Shown: positions 37,042 through 47,907, counted from the stretch's first letter. The stretch is DNA of 64,000 bases from Capitulum mitella (GCA_030062745.1 CP099844.1:6291481-6355480), one strand, 5' to 3'. Notes: generated from the sequence alone by a model not told the origin. A program made the numbers and translations.

Positions 37042-39185
37042 CTGCAACGGGCGGCCCCGGCGTCAGCGTCTCCGAGTTCGCCGCCGCCGTCACCGTCACG
37101 GAGCGTCACGGGCGGGGCAGGCCCGTCTGGCAGGCTCGCGCAGCGCTCGCCGACTCGGAGGCGTGTGGGCTTCGGGTCAGTGTGATGTCAGGTCGCCGCG
37201 TGGGAGCCATCGACTCCTCGCCATACCGTAATGCCAGTAACACAGATCTGAGTTCAAGAATAAATATCCTATTTTCCTATACGAGTTTGAGTGCCATGCA
37301 CTCATCGTCTGCCAAAATACTGGTTGGCGGTAACAAAATACTGGTTGGCCCAATAAGTATTTCTTGCTTGTTTGCTTGTTCTAAGCTATGTCAAGCACTC
37401 ATGTCTACATAACCTTAGGCATCCTTTATATCTGCGTGACAGTGGACGAAACGCCCTTTATTTCTGAGACAGGACATGATGCAAAGCAGTACGAACACAT
37501 GGACTGGCCTTCATTCAAGTATGTAATGCAGTGTTGCTGGGCTTCCGCTGCAAATTTTGGCATGACATTTCATTTCAACTTTGCACGTATTGCGGTGAAG
37601 ACACGAGGGAACCCGAACACAAAACCAACATGTACATCGCAACCGGTCATGAGACACGCAAAACGTAACGTAAGTACCTGCTGTTCACAAAAATACACTC
37701 GAAATACGCGCAAGTATATGCTGGTGTTTAAATACAACACACCAATGGGAAAACGAAGGAGCGGAAGAGAGCAAAGTATGGCCGGTTCTCAGAGGATGAC
37801 AAACTGGCAGCTTCATTTTAATCAAGTGCAGCGATTCCACACGAATACTGTCTTAAATCCTAACGCTCATCATCGTTTCAGTTTGTTATTCAACCAATGG
37901 ACGTACCTGTCTACCAAATACGTCGTAATGCGTCTCACAATTGCATCGTGAGAATGCATAGTACAAATGCAGTTCCATACTCAGTACAACGGTAAGCTGA
38001 CACCAATGGTCAGAAAAGAAGGCAAAATCTCAAAACTGCGACAAATGCATCCAATTATAAACATTACAAAAGAAGATAGAACATCGCAACATCACCGTCT
38101 GAGTAATCATTATACAGAAGACGCGTGGACATACTATCAAAGAGGGAGGGAAGGACACATTTGCAGCCCCAGGTACACACAGCTACCTTCGACAATGGCA
38201 GACAGCTGCTATGATCAAATAGCGACGCAACGGTAACTTCCTACCACTCCCACATTTGGATTATCTAATGGCAACCTCCAACAACATTTTAGGATTATAC
38301 CTTCATAAAGGTGGATTTTCCGAACGGCACAACGACGGTGCTTTTCATCAGTGAATCAAAAACTATGTCATTACTAAAAACTATACGTATGCCGCGCACG
38401 TGAGATGCATTTCACTGGCTGCTTTCATGTTCAGAGTTCAATGGTGACCATTTGCTAGCTTCGAGCTACGTGGATTCAGCCTCGTTTCTGCAAGATTTAG
38501 ATCTCGTGATCACAACACTGCGCATAAAGAGAAACCAATGTAATTTTTAGCTTCTCTTATTCTATGCCCGTAAGCTGTAACACATCAAAGGTCAGGTCAA
38601 GGCTAAATTTCACCCCGTGGCTTACGGTGACCTCGGGCCCCTATCTGTGAAAACATAGTTTGGCATGGCAAACTGAGTTTATTTGATACTGAGCATAGCG
38701 AGTTCAGACCATTAACCTACTATTAACTATTATCAACTTCTATTAACGACTACTAACCAGCGAGTTCCGCCCTGTTCACCGGCCTCTGAAGCCATCGGCA
38801 AATAACCGTCAAACTTAGGACTTGAACCCGACCTGCGGTTGTGTCGGTGATCTCGCCACCACCAAGGAGCCTCAGGGCGCCGGACCACCGATCACCGTCT
38901 GAATCATCGAAATCGAGATTCAATCTGCCCAGGATGAGAGCCGACAGCAAACAAACAAACAGACGGCCGGCAAACTCGTCCGCGGGCGGCGGCCCACCGG
39001 CCCCCTGCCGGCTGGCACTGCGTCACGGGCGTCACGTCACAGGCCGCGCGGCGCAACGCCTGCCGCGGCGCGCGTCACGGCGCCCGAACCGGAGCCGGAG
39101 CCGGAGCCCCGGGCGAAGGCGGGGGCGGGGGCGGGGGCGGACAGTCCGGCCCCCTCCGCCGCCGGCGGGCCACTCAGCCACTCAC
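37042..39185 (-). other. Last intron of NDUFA8 (2,144 bp)
   Basis: GT-AG intron between the two recognised NDUFA8 exons (GTGAGTGG at the 5' end, CCGTTGCAG at the 3' end). The ends are GC-rich and the middle is AT-richer. It contains a candidate tRNA-derived SINE near 38800-38870 and, on the opposite strand, two adjacent ORFs (37388-37951 and 37967-38236) that match no family I know. Confidence 0.8.
38800..38870 (-). repeat. Candidate tRNA-derived SINE head in the NDUFA8 intron
   Basis: On the minus strand TGGTGGCGAGATCACC (A-box-like) precedes GGGTTCAAGTCC (perfect B-box, 38818-38829). Confidence 0.4.
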
Positions 39186-39293
39186 CTCGAAGTCTTGATC
39201 ACCTTCGGCACGCAGAAGTAGCCGTAGTAGGGCCGCTCCAGGCCGATGTTGTCCAGCACGCACTTGTCGTAGACGGCCTGCGTGTTCCGGCAC
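39186..39293 (-). CDS. NDUFA8: NDUFA8 penultimate coding exon (complex I subunit, CX9C segment)
   Basis: Internal 108-bp exon of the nuclear gene for NADH:ubiquinone oxidoreductase alpha subcomplex subunit 8, a CHCH-type accessory subunit on the intermembrane-space side of complex I. The translation, starting CRNTQAVYDKCVLDN and ending FCVPKVIKTS, carries a Cys-x9-Cys pair, the second strand of a twin CX9C helical hairpin, and resembles animal NDUFA8 just after its last CHCH motif. Splice sites are visible on the minus strand: an acceptor CCCGCCAG before 39293 and a donor GAG|GTGAGTGG after 39186. The exon starts with one base that completes an earlier codon and ends with two bases of a split Arg codon. 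The codon phase joins exactly to the exon at 36924-37041. It lies in a GC-rich island (38830-39580). The upstream exons (N terminus, other cysteines) were not recognised and may lie beyond the window. The family assignment rests on recognition by eye. Confidence 0.85.
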
Positions 39294-39753
39294 CTGGCGG
39301 GCACGGACCGGACGACGTGAGTGACGCGGCGGCGGCCGGCCCGTCCCGGCCGCTGACGGGCCGTGACATTTCGCTGCAGCTGCCGCCCCCGCCGACCGCG
39401 CCACATCCGGCCCGCACGTGAGCCGGCGCGGCACATGACATTCGCCGCCTGTCTGGTCCTCGTCCCGGCCATCTGGCGCGGCGTATCGCACCGATCTTGC
39501 GCGCCATGTCCGGAGACCGCATTCCGTTCGGTGTCAGATCTTCCCGCAGCGGACGACGGGGAAGCTTTCACGTCGTGACGTTTTCGCAAATAGCCTAAAA
39601 CCCGCAGTGGTAGGCTGAGTTAAAAAACAAAACGTTGGTTGGTTCATTCCCATCACGAATCAGTCGACCGGACGTGGTAAACTGCTTGAGAAAATCACCA
39701 GCGGTAGTGCACAATGCGCGCTGGCTTGGTCGCTCGGCACAGTCCACACGGTT

Positions 39754-39890
39754 TAACCCTCGTCCGTAGAGGGGGAGGTGAGGTAACCCTCACTGAGGTT
39801 TTCCGGGGATAACTTCCCAACCGTTTGTTTGATCCACCTGAAACTTGATGTACGCTCCGAGACATCCCTTCCGTATTTTACAGTACACAA
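39754..39890. mobile_element. Left end of the TTAACCC element family
   Basis: TTTAACCCTCGTCCGTAGAG, then GGGGGAGGTGAGGTAACCCTCACTGAGGTTTTCCGG, the same terminus-plus-hairpin layout. No partner end was found nearby. Confidence 0.4.
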
Positions 39891-40384
39891 AAGTTCCTGT
39901 ACGTTGCCATGGTAACGAGTTATGACGTCACAACGGGAACCATGTCAGCGGTTTTCGCGCGTCAACGTAGCCGGTTGACAATGACAACGGTCTCACTTTT
40001 GTCTCACTGTAAGATGGCTTCTGTGCACAAATGCAATAAAATATATATACTAATCAACTGAAAACTGTGCGTTCCGTAAGATTATATATCTATTTGTTAG
40101 CCTTATGCTCACATGCTCCTCATGCTGCCGGCATTGTCAATAGTGTAAAATGAGGTCATGAGCTACGACACGTAACAAGTTACTTTTCACCTCCGGAAAT
40201 GCGATAAGAAAAAGGTATGACAAAGCAATCTATGTATTCGGGTCACCTGAACTGTGATGAATCGAACAATGACATAAAGTTTGCGCAATTTATCGTTTAT
40301 TTCATGATAAGAGGGCGGGATGCAGCGCAGGCTTGACCTTTGTTCCGACGAGCGGAGCGGCGCCGGCCACGGGGAGATGAGTCT

Positions 40385-40535
40385 ACCGTCGCAGCCAGGG
40401 GGAGGGAGCCTGCCCCCTACGGCCCGCATTTTTTGTGAAAAACCAATGCATATCGTCTTCCCAGCAGGCGGCCTTCGTATCATTTCAGTTCACGATGAGC
40501 TCCCCCCTAAAAAATCCTCGTTGCGCTCCTAGATG
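40385..40535. mobile_element. MITE-like element related to the 19331 family
   Basis: GTCGCAGCCAGGGGGAGGG at the left and CCCCCCTAAAAAATCCTCG...GCGCTCC at the right are imperfectly inverted, with the same G-run/C-run layout as 19331-19604. Confidence 0.4.
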
Positions 40536-40703
40536 AGCCTAGAATGCCACATATCTACCAGACGTGTGCCGGGATCCCGATGTTATCCTCGTTTGGCGTC
40601 AGATTCTGAGTTGACCAGGGCAAGTGTTGCGTCACGTGGACACCACTTTTGCTACGGAGAGCACAGCCTTTCCGAGATGACGCAATGACCCGCCCAGGGC
40701 AAC

Positions 40704-40900
40704 AAGCTACTGAATACAGCACGGGGACTGCTTGCCTTCCATCCAAATCCAGGCACATGGCTGATGTCTACAATTAAAAATCTAATCGTACAATAAAGAA
40801 TCTAACTGATGTCTACAGTTAGATTTTTAATTACAGAAATCAGCCATGTGCCTGGATTTGGATGGAAAGCAGGTAATCCCCGTGCTGTATTCAACCGCTT
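40704..40900. mobile_element. Foldback element, 82-bp arms
   Basis: Left arm 40704-40785 and right arm 40819-40900 are inverted copies at roughly 85-90% identity (shared CCATCCAAATCCAGGCACAT). The loop is about 33 bp. No ORF; resembles a small MITE. Confidence 0.7.
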
Positions 40901-41230
40901 GTGGTGGATTTTGACTAAAAAACGATTTAAGATCCGAGTCACAATTTTCAGGTAATCCACGGTCACTGGCTTAAGACAAATTTTGATGACCTAAAATGGC
41001 CTTTACATATAATTAGACAATAGTTTTGGTTAATTCAGATACCATAGTTGACTTAAGCATCTATTCTAATCTACAAAAAATTGCTAAGCGCATAGTCCCC
41101 CCCCCATACGAATGTGTTATGCATAAACTCCTACACGAGAAAGGGTGAAGTTATCGAGCATGTGAGGCAACCAATGCAAATTTTTAGGCAATTCCAGATC
41201 ACACGAGCGAATTCTAACAGTTTGATGCCA

Positions 41231-41466
41231 GACCGATGACTTATCATTGGAAACATTAATGGTGGGTCCAGGTAATCAAACAGGGACGTCGATTTCTGTA
41301 AATGACTGGGGGATGGGGCAGAGCCGAGAGTTCCGACAACCTAACCTCCGCTCAAATGTGTGTTTCTCAATGGGTTTAGCCCACTTTATTTTGACCAACG
41401 TATACTGATAGATTTCTTATTATTATTTACCACATTAAAAATTGTTTTTATCCCCAGGTATACAGG

Positions 41467-41562
<96 letters not shown>

Positions 41563-41764
41563 ACAGATATGTATCACTTTACACTTTATTCTTTACTTTC
41601 TGCCTATCTCTTATCCATTTCTGGCGTTGTTTTCATTATTATTACTCATTTCCCTTCAAAACCAGCTGAAAATACTGGGTGGACCCAAACCAACACTGAG
41701 TGGGCCCAGATCAACATTGGGTGAGACAGGGCCGTCTCAAAAGAATACAAATCGACACCCCTGT
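41231..41764. repeat. Dispersed repeat with internal CA/TA microsatellite, copy 1
   Basis: Shares with 53466-53920, in the same order, GATGACTTATCAT, ATTTCTGTAAATGA, CCCACTTTATTTTGA, a TA-rich microsatellite, CCAAACCAACACTGAG and ATCGACACCCCTG. The microsatellite has expanded to (CA)n(TA)n here. Confidence 0.8.
41467..41557. repeat. Compound (TA)n(CA)n(TA)n microsatellite
   Basis: CA run flanked by TA runs, internal to the dispersed repeat 41231-41764. Confidence 0.95.
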
Positions 41765-44020
41765 AACCAAACATGACGTAATGCTGGTCCACGGTGGAAA
41801 CGTAAACGACGAATGGTGGAACCCGTCGCGCACTTCTTACTTTTGCTCTTAGTTCGTCTATTTTTCTCTCAATCCCCAAGTTCGTGCCTCCATAAACCTG
41901 CCACATCAGCGTGTTGCACAAGCATTATTACTAGGTTGCAATCCATGATATCCATCATTCGGACAATTTAATGAAGGTTAGGTGTACGAATGTCTCGAAA
42001 AGTGGGGTTGCCAACGCCAAGTTTTTAGTCGATTCTTTTCATGCATTGTCAGAGGGTTAATGTTCAGCATTCTCGGAAAATGGGGGTACCATGGCATCCA
42101 CGGACCCCCCCCCCATTCCTACGCCTATGCCCCGGTCTACCCTTGGACTATGTTTCTTTTCTAAGAATGTCTTTTCAGCTGATGGCATTACAGGTCACAC
42201 ACCTTCACTTATCCATCGATATGGCGCTCCTGGCGCCAACGCTCGCCTTTACGAATGATATTACTCTCCATTCGTGTATCCCGCACTCGCCTTTGGCAAT
42301 CCATAAAAAACATCTACAACCTACGTAACGCGTGTCCCCAAGAATTTGTGGCACATTCCAAACAGCCCTCATTGGATACTGCGGGAAGATAATGATATAC
42401 CTGTACGGATACACTTTGGAACTTGCTCTTTCCAGTCGTAGCTTTGCATCTGAGCTTCGACCCGACTGCATACAACGGCACTGGAACCATTCCGCACGTG
42501 CTGGAGCGTCTCGCGCACAATATTTATGTCCACCTCCTCGACCCTGCCATCGATTTTGTCTTCCACCGGTTCCCCGGATGGTGCTTTCCAGTTTCCCTCC
42601 TACACATTTTGTTTCAGAATGCTCCAGACCAACTTGATCCGTCTGATGCTGGGCATGTTCGGAGATTCGTCACCTTTAGCACAGGGGATCCTCACAGCGC
42701 CCAGATGTCGTCACATTATGACGGCAGTGGCAGGTGGTTAGGTAAAGCCTAAAGAAAACGTCCTTCTCGGGGGTCCAGTTGGTCTACGAAGGGCTTCAAG
42801 CGTCGTTTGCTGCACTTCGCCCAGAATGCTTGACGACCTCAGCTCCGGTTCCTCAACATCAGGAGTGAGGTGATGCTGGGGAGGGCGATGGCGACCCGTG
42901 CTCTTCAATGAGATGGAAACTTTTGTCTTCCAGAGTATCTGACCTCACATGGATGATCTAACCTTGTCAGTAGAGTTAAAAAAAGCGGTTTCCGGAGAAC
43001 TCAGTCACGAACGTCGAAGCACGCCTGGCGATCCATGACGGCATTTAACTCATCCCACGAGCTGACCGGTCCACGACAGAGCTTCAATCCCATTTGCTAA
43101 ATCCTCTACTTTTGCTCCGGCGCCTGCAAGGCTGACTTCTCCTACTAGCAGAAGTCGGGTAACATTCGTTTCCCGCATCCGACTCTTGGACATACTATGT
43201 TTTGCCGCTTGAACTCTTCCGGAGAGGACAGCCATGCTGCTCAGTTCCCGCTTGATCCTCTAGTCCCAGTTCGACGTTTTTTGTCGGCTTTCTCCCACAC
43301 TGTCCTTCTTTCCAGATATTTGTCGATATCGACCTTCCTCACCACCCTGTATTGGTGGATTACAAAGATCCCATTAGCAGAAAGTGTCTGAGCGTGAAAG
43401 TCTCGACTTCCTCTTCGCGTGTTTTAACAGCGGTACGATCCTTTTCAATCCTCCATCTTGTAAAGCCATCGTGTGGCAAATATAACTGATGTTCTGTGTC
43501 AAAATTTGCCCTCATCTAATAGTAAACTGTCCAGCTTTCCGGTGGCGCTAAATTTTGGTGCATACCTGCCTACAAACCACCTTTTATATCAATACAGTTT
43601 GTGCTAAATTCCAGGAGACATAGCTGATAAGGTAAGATGTTCATATATTTTAAATATGGCGGTTTCAGGCCATATTATTGTTAAATACTGTCATACAACA
43701 GATGTTTCGAGAATGAACCTGAAAAAAAATCTTAAAAAATCTGAGACCGGCCTGGCATGCCTCCGATAATCCGCTTAATAGCAAAGTAGGAAATTCAAAT
43801 TCTAGCGCACCTGGTAAAAAAGGATGCTGAATTAACCTTCACGGCCTTGAAGTGAGAAAACCACGAGGGGCATGGCGTGACATTCGCCACTGCATGCCCG
43901 CATGAAACTGGGATGAAAGACAAAGCGAAGCATTTCATATTTGACAACATCGTCCCCTGTCTCAAATATTCTCAGTCATCAGTGACATCGAACAAGCAGC
44001 GCAGGAAGAGGGTTGCGTGC
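41765..44020. other. No recognised gene
   Basis: Several 60-110-codon ORFs overlap at 42200-42750 on both strands with mixed composition. I looked for retroelement or NDUFA8 exon motifs and found none. C-runs and G-runs near 42080-42115 suggest another eroded dispersed repeat. Confidence 0.4.
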
Positions 44021-44284
44021 TTTCCTGGACCGGTGGTTTCCTCCTGGCGCAGCGCCGCGCTGGGACCGAACCGTCCTGCTGCGGTTTAACGAGCGGCTGC
44101 CGACAAGCTGGAACTAATTTCGGTCGGGTTGGCCCACATCCTGGAGAGCGGTTTGGACAGGCGGTGTCGGCGCGGCGGCCGCTCCGTCCCACTCCGGCCG
44201 GCCGGCGGACGGCATAAAACCACCGCCTCAGAACTAACTGAGGCCGCCGCCGACGTCCCGCCGCCCGCCGGCCCGCGCACGGAT

Positions 44285-44405
44285 CCGCCTGGCCTGGCCC
44301 GCCGGCATGGCTCCGCCTGGCCTGGTTCAGCCCGGCCCGGCATCACCTGGCCTGCCTCCGCCTGGCGTGGCTCCGTCTGGCGCACCTGGCGTGGTGCCCC
44401 GCAGG
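44285..44405 (+). repeat. 15-bp degenerate GC-rich repeats
   Basis: About seven imperfect 15-bp units resembling GGCCTGGCTCCGCCT. The unit equals five codons. Confidence 0.6.
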
Positions 44406-44912
44406 CTGCGTCCAGTCTGCAGACGTGACGCCGATCGCTGCTGTGGCCTCCCACGGCCGCGGCAGGTCGCGCCGTGGACAGCCGCCCGCCGGGCGTCGGC
44501 CGCACCACGCCGGCTCCGGCGGGTCCCGCTGCCCAGCGCACAGCCCGCAGAACAGCCCGGAGGGCGGCCGCCCACCGGCGCCGGCCACCGCGCAGCCGGC
44601 TGGCCGGACGTCGGCGGCAGTGCGGGCAGCCTTCAGCGCGGCCGATCCTCCGTGCGGCCCGCTGCGGCCGCCGGGCGGAGTCGGGCCGCGCCCGGCCGGC
44701 CAGGCCCTGCAGGCCGGGCCCCGGCGCCGGTGGGCGCGCCGACCGCCGTCCCGGGCCGCTCCCGGGGCGGTCTCTGTGAGCCAGGCGGGCCGGCCGGCGC
44801 GCAGGGTGGCGCCGGGCGCCGCCGCCCGCTGCCGACACGCGCCAGCCCACCCACACCGGCCGACAGCGTCCGCAGACTCAGCACACCAACGGCCAGCAGT
44901 GTCTTCAGGTGA
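44307..44912 (+). CDS. Weak candidate ORF starting with Pro-Gly pentapeptide repeats
   Basis: A 201-residue ORF whose first 30 residues are five or six imperfect pentapeptides of the form x-x-P-G-x (APPGL, VQPGP, ASPGL, PPPGV), coded by 15-bp repeats; the rest is Arg/Pro/Ala-rich. A TATA-like CATAAAAC at 44213 lies 94 bases upstream, much like the TATA-to-ATG distance at 30092-30189, but no initiator sits at the right spacing. An antisense ORF of 256 codons (44086-44856) overlaps it. No polyadenylation signal follows within 1 kb. Most of the length may be open only because of GC content. Confidence 0.15.
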   Translation: MAPPGLVQPGPASPGLPPPGVAPSGAPGVVPRRLRPVCRRDADRCCGLPRPRQVAPWTAARRASAAPRRLRRVPLPSAQPAEQPGGRPPTGAGHRAAGWPDVGGSAGSLQRGRSSVRPAAAAGRSRAAPGRPGPAGRAPAPVGAPTAVPGRSRGGLCEPGGPAGAQGGAGRRRPLPTRASPPTPADSVRRLSTPTASSVFR

Positions 44913-45874
44913 CCGTCAGAGCAAGCAACAAACAGGTCTATCCGTTATTTGCCGTACTAGCTATGCAAGTACAGGGCGCTCAGTTTACGTCTTATCAACG
45001 TCAAAGTCTTAAGCTCATCTTGCTTGATACCAAATACAGTGTTATTTGCAGCGTAACAAACAAAGCAAAGTCAAGGACAGAATAACCCGCAGCCCTGGCA
45101 GCACCAGAGCCTTCCACCACGTCAGCGCACGAGTCCGACCCGGCGTGGTCACGGCGGCCGGCAGACTCGCCGGGACCTCTGTTCCGGCGGTGCGAGCCGT
45201 GTCCCTGCGGACGCGGCGGATATCCGTCTTCACCGCGGCCTGACGTCACAAGGCGCTCCGCCGGCGCACGGCAGGCACGCGCCTCGCCACCCCCCACACC
45301 GCGGCGTCCGGCCAATTTCCTCACGCTCCGCCCGGCTTCGACTGAGCCGCTTGATCTGGGTCCAGGCCGGGCAGCCGGCAGGGCCGGCGACTGTCCGTCC
45401 GCATGCCAGATCGCTTCCATCAGCAGGATTCCTCCGGCGTAAACCGGCCCCGCAGCCGGCAGCTGGACTGGTCCCAGACGAGAAGTAGCGTTTCGCGTGG
45501 GCTGACGACAACCAGCGCAAAGCCGACGACGACGACCGGCCTATTACGACTATCAGCTTGTCTGAATCAATGACCATTGCGTCATATGATGACGCTTTAA
45601 CGACAGGCAAAAGAACCTGAGCAGCTTTCCAACCCATGCAAATGTACTAGTACAGCGAAGCAGGGACATTTCACCACGTAACATGAAACCGCAAACGTGG
45701 GAACGTGGGGGGGGGGGAGAAGGGTGCACCAGTGTAGACCACCATCAACATTCTTCAACGACACCTTTTTCATGACTCCTGCACCAATGCGTCGAATAAC
45801 AATAACAAGAATTGTTCAAAAATGAACGACGTATGAAGTCGGAAATGTGCGCGTCGCAATGGTGTAAGTGTGCC

Positions 45875-46193
45875 TCTCTTTTGAATTCGTTTGTTGTATT
45901 TAAGTCGCAGATGATCCGGAACGTACCATGGTTCTTGCGCGTCGATATACGAAGCTGTATGGCATATACTAGTATATAACATACAAATCCACAAATGATT
46001 TGTGGATTTGTATGGTATATACTAATCATTTGTATGGTACACTAGTATATACCATACAACTCCAGAAATAAATTGTGGAGTTGCATGGCATATATTAATA
46101 TCTGCCAAACAGCTTCGTATATCGACGCGCAAGAACAATGGTACGTTCCAGATCATCCGCGACTAAAATACAACAAACGAAGTCAAAAGAGAG
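45875..46193. mobile_element. Foldback element with two internal hairpins
   Basis: Outer arms 45875-45977 and 46088-46193 are inverted copies (about 85-90% identical; shared GTTTGTTGTATTT and CTTGCGCGTCGATATACGAA). Inside are two further perfect or near-perfect hairpins, 45980-46014 and 46053-46087, each with CATACAA outer bases. A single strand would fold into a three-way junction. No coding capacity; a foldback or MITE-like element is inferred. Confidence 0.75.
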
Positions 46194-46480
46194 TCTTAGC
46201 AATAAGTAATAAACCTGACCATAAAATAACTCAAGACACTGCCGGAAGGGCGGCGGGGTAGACCACTGGTCGCGCATCTCTTCCAGTGCCGTGAGCACGG
46301 TGCAGTTCGAACCAGGCCGAACGCGTGCCGGCGCAGACTACAGCGGGGCCGGCTTGACTGCCGTTACCCCGACCCTCAGCAGCGGCACACGCCGCTGTTT
46401 GCGACGACTATGGCACGTGATGTGGGAGCAAAACACCGCATGAATATGGAATGGTGATATTACGTGGCTTCATTTACGTC

Positions 46481-46531
46481 ACGTTATAAACCCGCCGACA
46501 CCAATGAACAAAGAAATATCAGTGTGTACAG
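46481..46531 (+). promoter_or_regulatory. Possible TATA promoter with CRE-like site and initiator
   Basis: A TTACGTCAC CRE-like site lies just before TTATAAAC (46494-46501), and a TCAGT initiator with its A at 46521 follows about 26 bases from the TATA start. A donor-like ACAG|GTAAAC follows at once (46528-46537), which would make a first exon of only 11 bases. That may be chance. If real, it would feed the acceptor at 46858-46874. Confidence 0.3.
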
Positions 46532-46854
46532 GTAAACGAAAGTGGAAGATGCTTTTATCAGGACGGAGGCTGTAATATGTCCTTTTTTTAGCTGATGAAG
46601 CAAAGTTACTCGCTTCATGCACTTTATGTCTAATTTTTCGTATCAAATATAACGTTCGAAAGTGAAGACCTTACAAAAGAGGGCGCATCTACTGCTACTA
46701 TACAAGACATCCGTAATGGATGCGTTTGCGTGCATTTTGGCTGAATGTGAAGGAAATCCAAAAAGGCAAACGCTGAATTACGTAAACAAATGATTTATGA
46801 GGTAGGAGGGGCCAATCTGCAACGGCGCAGTTCGAAAAGTGTCGGCTAATTCGT

Positions 46855-46874
46855 CAGTTTTTCCTTCTTGTTAG
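46855..46874 (+). other. Strong 3' splice acceptor
   Basis: A pyrimidine tract (TTTTTCCTTCTTGTTAG) ends at AG 46873-46874, right where the GC-rich island with the 54-bp array begins. It is one of the best-looking plus-strand acceptors in the window and would open an exon reading through the long ORF to 47907. Confidence 0.4.
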
Positions 46875-47202
46875 AGTGACAAGCCTCCGTCCACCTGGCG
46901 ACCCTTGCTGTCCGTGGTTCGCGCTCTGCCCACCGCCGTGCCGTCTTTCAGAGAACACAGACGCCGCTCTGATTTACGTTGCGTGCTTTCCAAAGCTGTC
47001 TGGACCAACCGCAGCCTCGACCTCCATCCCATATTCGTCCTTCCCACAACAACCGGCCGTTCCTAACCTCGTCCGAAGCCACGGAACCGTCTGGCCGCCG
47101 CCGCTCCGCCGGCGCCGTACAGCCGCGAGCGCGGCGGACCGCCGCCGACGGCACAAGGTCCCGACGGCACCGTCCGGTCATCGGCGTTCCTCAGCCGGGA
47201 TC

Positions 47203-47907
47203 ATGTCCACGACCACACCGGGGACCGACACCACTGGTCTCAAGGCAGGTGTCCGAGCCGAGCAGTACGATCTCACCGGCTGCCGCCCCCGACCGGTCTC
47301 AGGGCAGGGGTCTGAGCCGTACGTCCCCAACGGCCGCCGTCCCCGACTGGCCCCAGGGCAGGGGTCTGAGCCGTACGTCCCCAACGGCCGCCGTCCCCGA
47401 CTGGCCCCAGGCACGGCCGGTCCCCGACTGGTCCCAGGGCAGGGGTCTGAGCCGTACGTCCCCAACGGCCGCCGTCCCCGACTGGTCCCAGGGCAGGGGT
47501 CTGAGCCGTACGTCCCCAACGGCCGCCGTCCCCGACTGGTCCCAGGGCGGGGGTCTGAGCCGTACGTCCCCAACGGCCGCCGTCCCCGACGGGTCCCAGG
47601 GCAGGGGTCCGAGCCGTACGATCCCACCGGCCGCCGCCCCCGACTGGTCCCAGGGCAGGGACCCGGCCAGTTCATCGAGCTTCCGGCCAGCCACAGCCGT
47701 GCCCGGAGCGGCACGGTGCGGAGACGGGGCGCGGGGTACGACTTGGCCGACCACTGTGCGGCATTAGCAGGCGGCGGCCGCCCTGCCTCCGGCGCCAGGC
47801 CGCAGTCGCCGCAGAAACGGCCGAGTCGCAGCAGAAAAATCACGGCTCAGCGGGCCGGTCTGCGCCGGTCCGGACCACGCGCTTTTTCCAAGGTCACTTA
47901 TACTTAG
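47203..47907 (+). CDS. Putative Gly/Pro/Arg-rich protein with 18-residue repeats
   Basis: Unrecognised ORF. From the ATG at 47203 it gives 234 residues: a Thr-rich start (MSTTTPGTDTTG), about seven 18-residue units of the type GSEPYVPNGRRPRLVPGQ, then a basic tail. The frame is open upstream to the acceptor at 46874, so the protein could begin in an earlier exon. Substitutions between units include silent ones (TCT/TCC, CGT/CGC) and several amino-acid changes (V/D, N/T, A/V), so selection on this frame is less clear than for the 39-bp array. Other frames on both strands are also open because the unit is 54 bp and stop-poor. A canonical AATAAA lies 149 bases after the stop. No signal peptide or known domain is visible. 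It may be a structural or disordered protein, or only a minisatellite. Confidence 0.3.
   Translation: MSTTTPGTDTTGLKAGVRAEQYDLTGCRPRPVSGQGSEPYVPNGRRPRLAPGQGSEPYVPNGRRPRLAPGTAGPRLVPGQGSEPYVPNGRRPRLVPGQGSEPYVPNGRRPRLVPGRGSEPYVPNGRRPRRVPGQGSEPYDPTGRRPRLVPGQGPGQFIELPASHSRARSGTVRRRGAGYDLADHCAALAGGGRPASGARPQSPQKRPSRSRKITAQRAGLRRSGPRAFSKVTYT
47244..47670 (+). repeat. 54-bp GC-rich tandem array
   Basis: About seven units related to GGTCTGAGCCGTACGTCCCC. Central units are nearly identical and the outer ones more diverged. One unit is truncated (near 47405-47435). The length is a multiple of three throughout, preserving several frames on both strands. Confidence 0.9.

Noticed and set aside
42200-43240. 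Possible retroelement or NDUFA8 upstream exon
   Set aside because: No reverse-transcriptase motif, no CX9C pattern and no matching splice phase.
44086-44856. 256-codon minus-strand ORF
   Set aside because: Low-complexity Arg/Ala/Gly/Pro sequence within a CpG island; reads antisense through the pentapeptide repeats.
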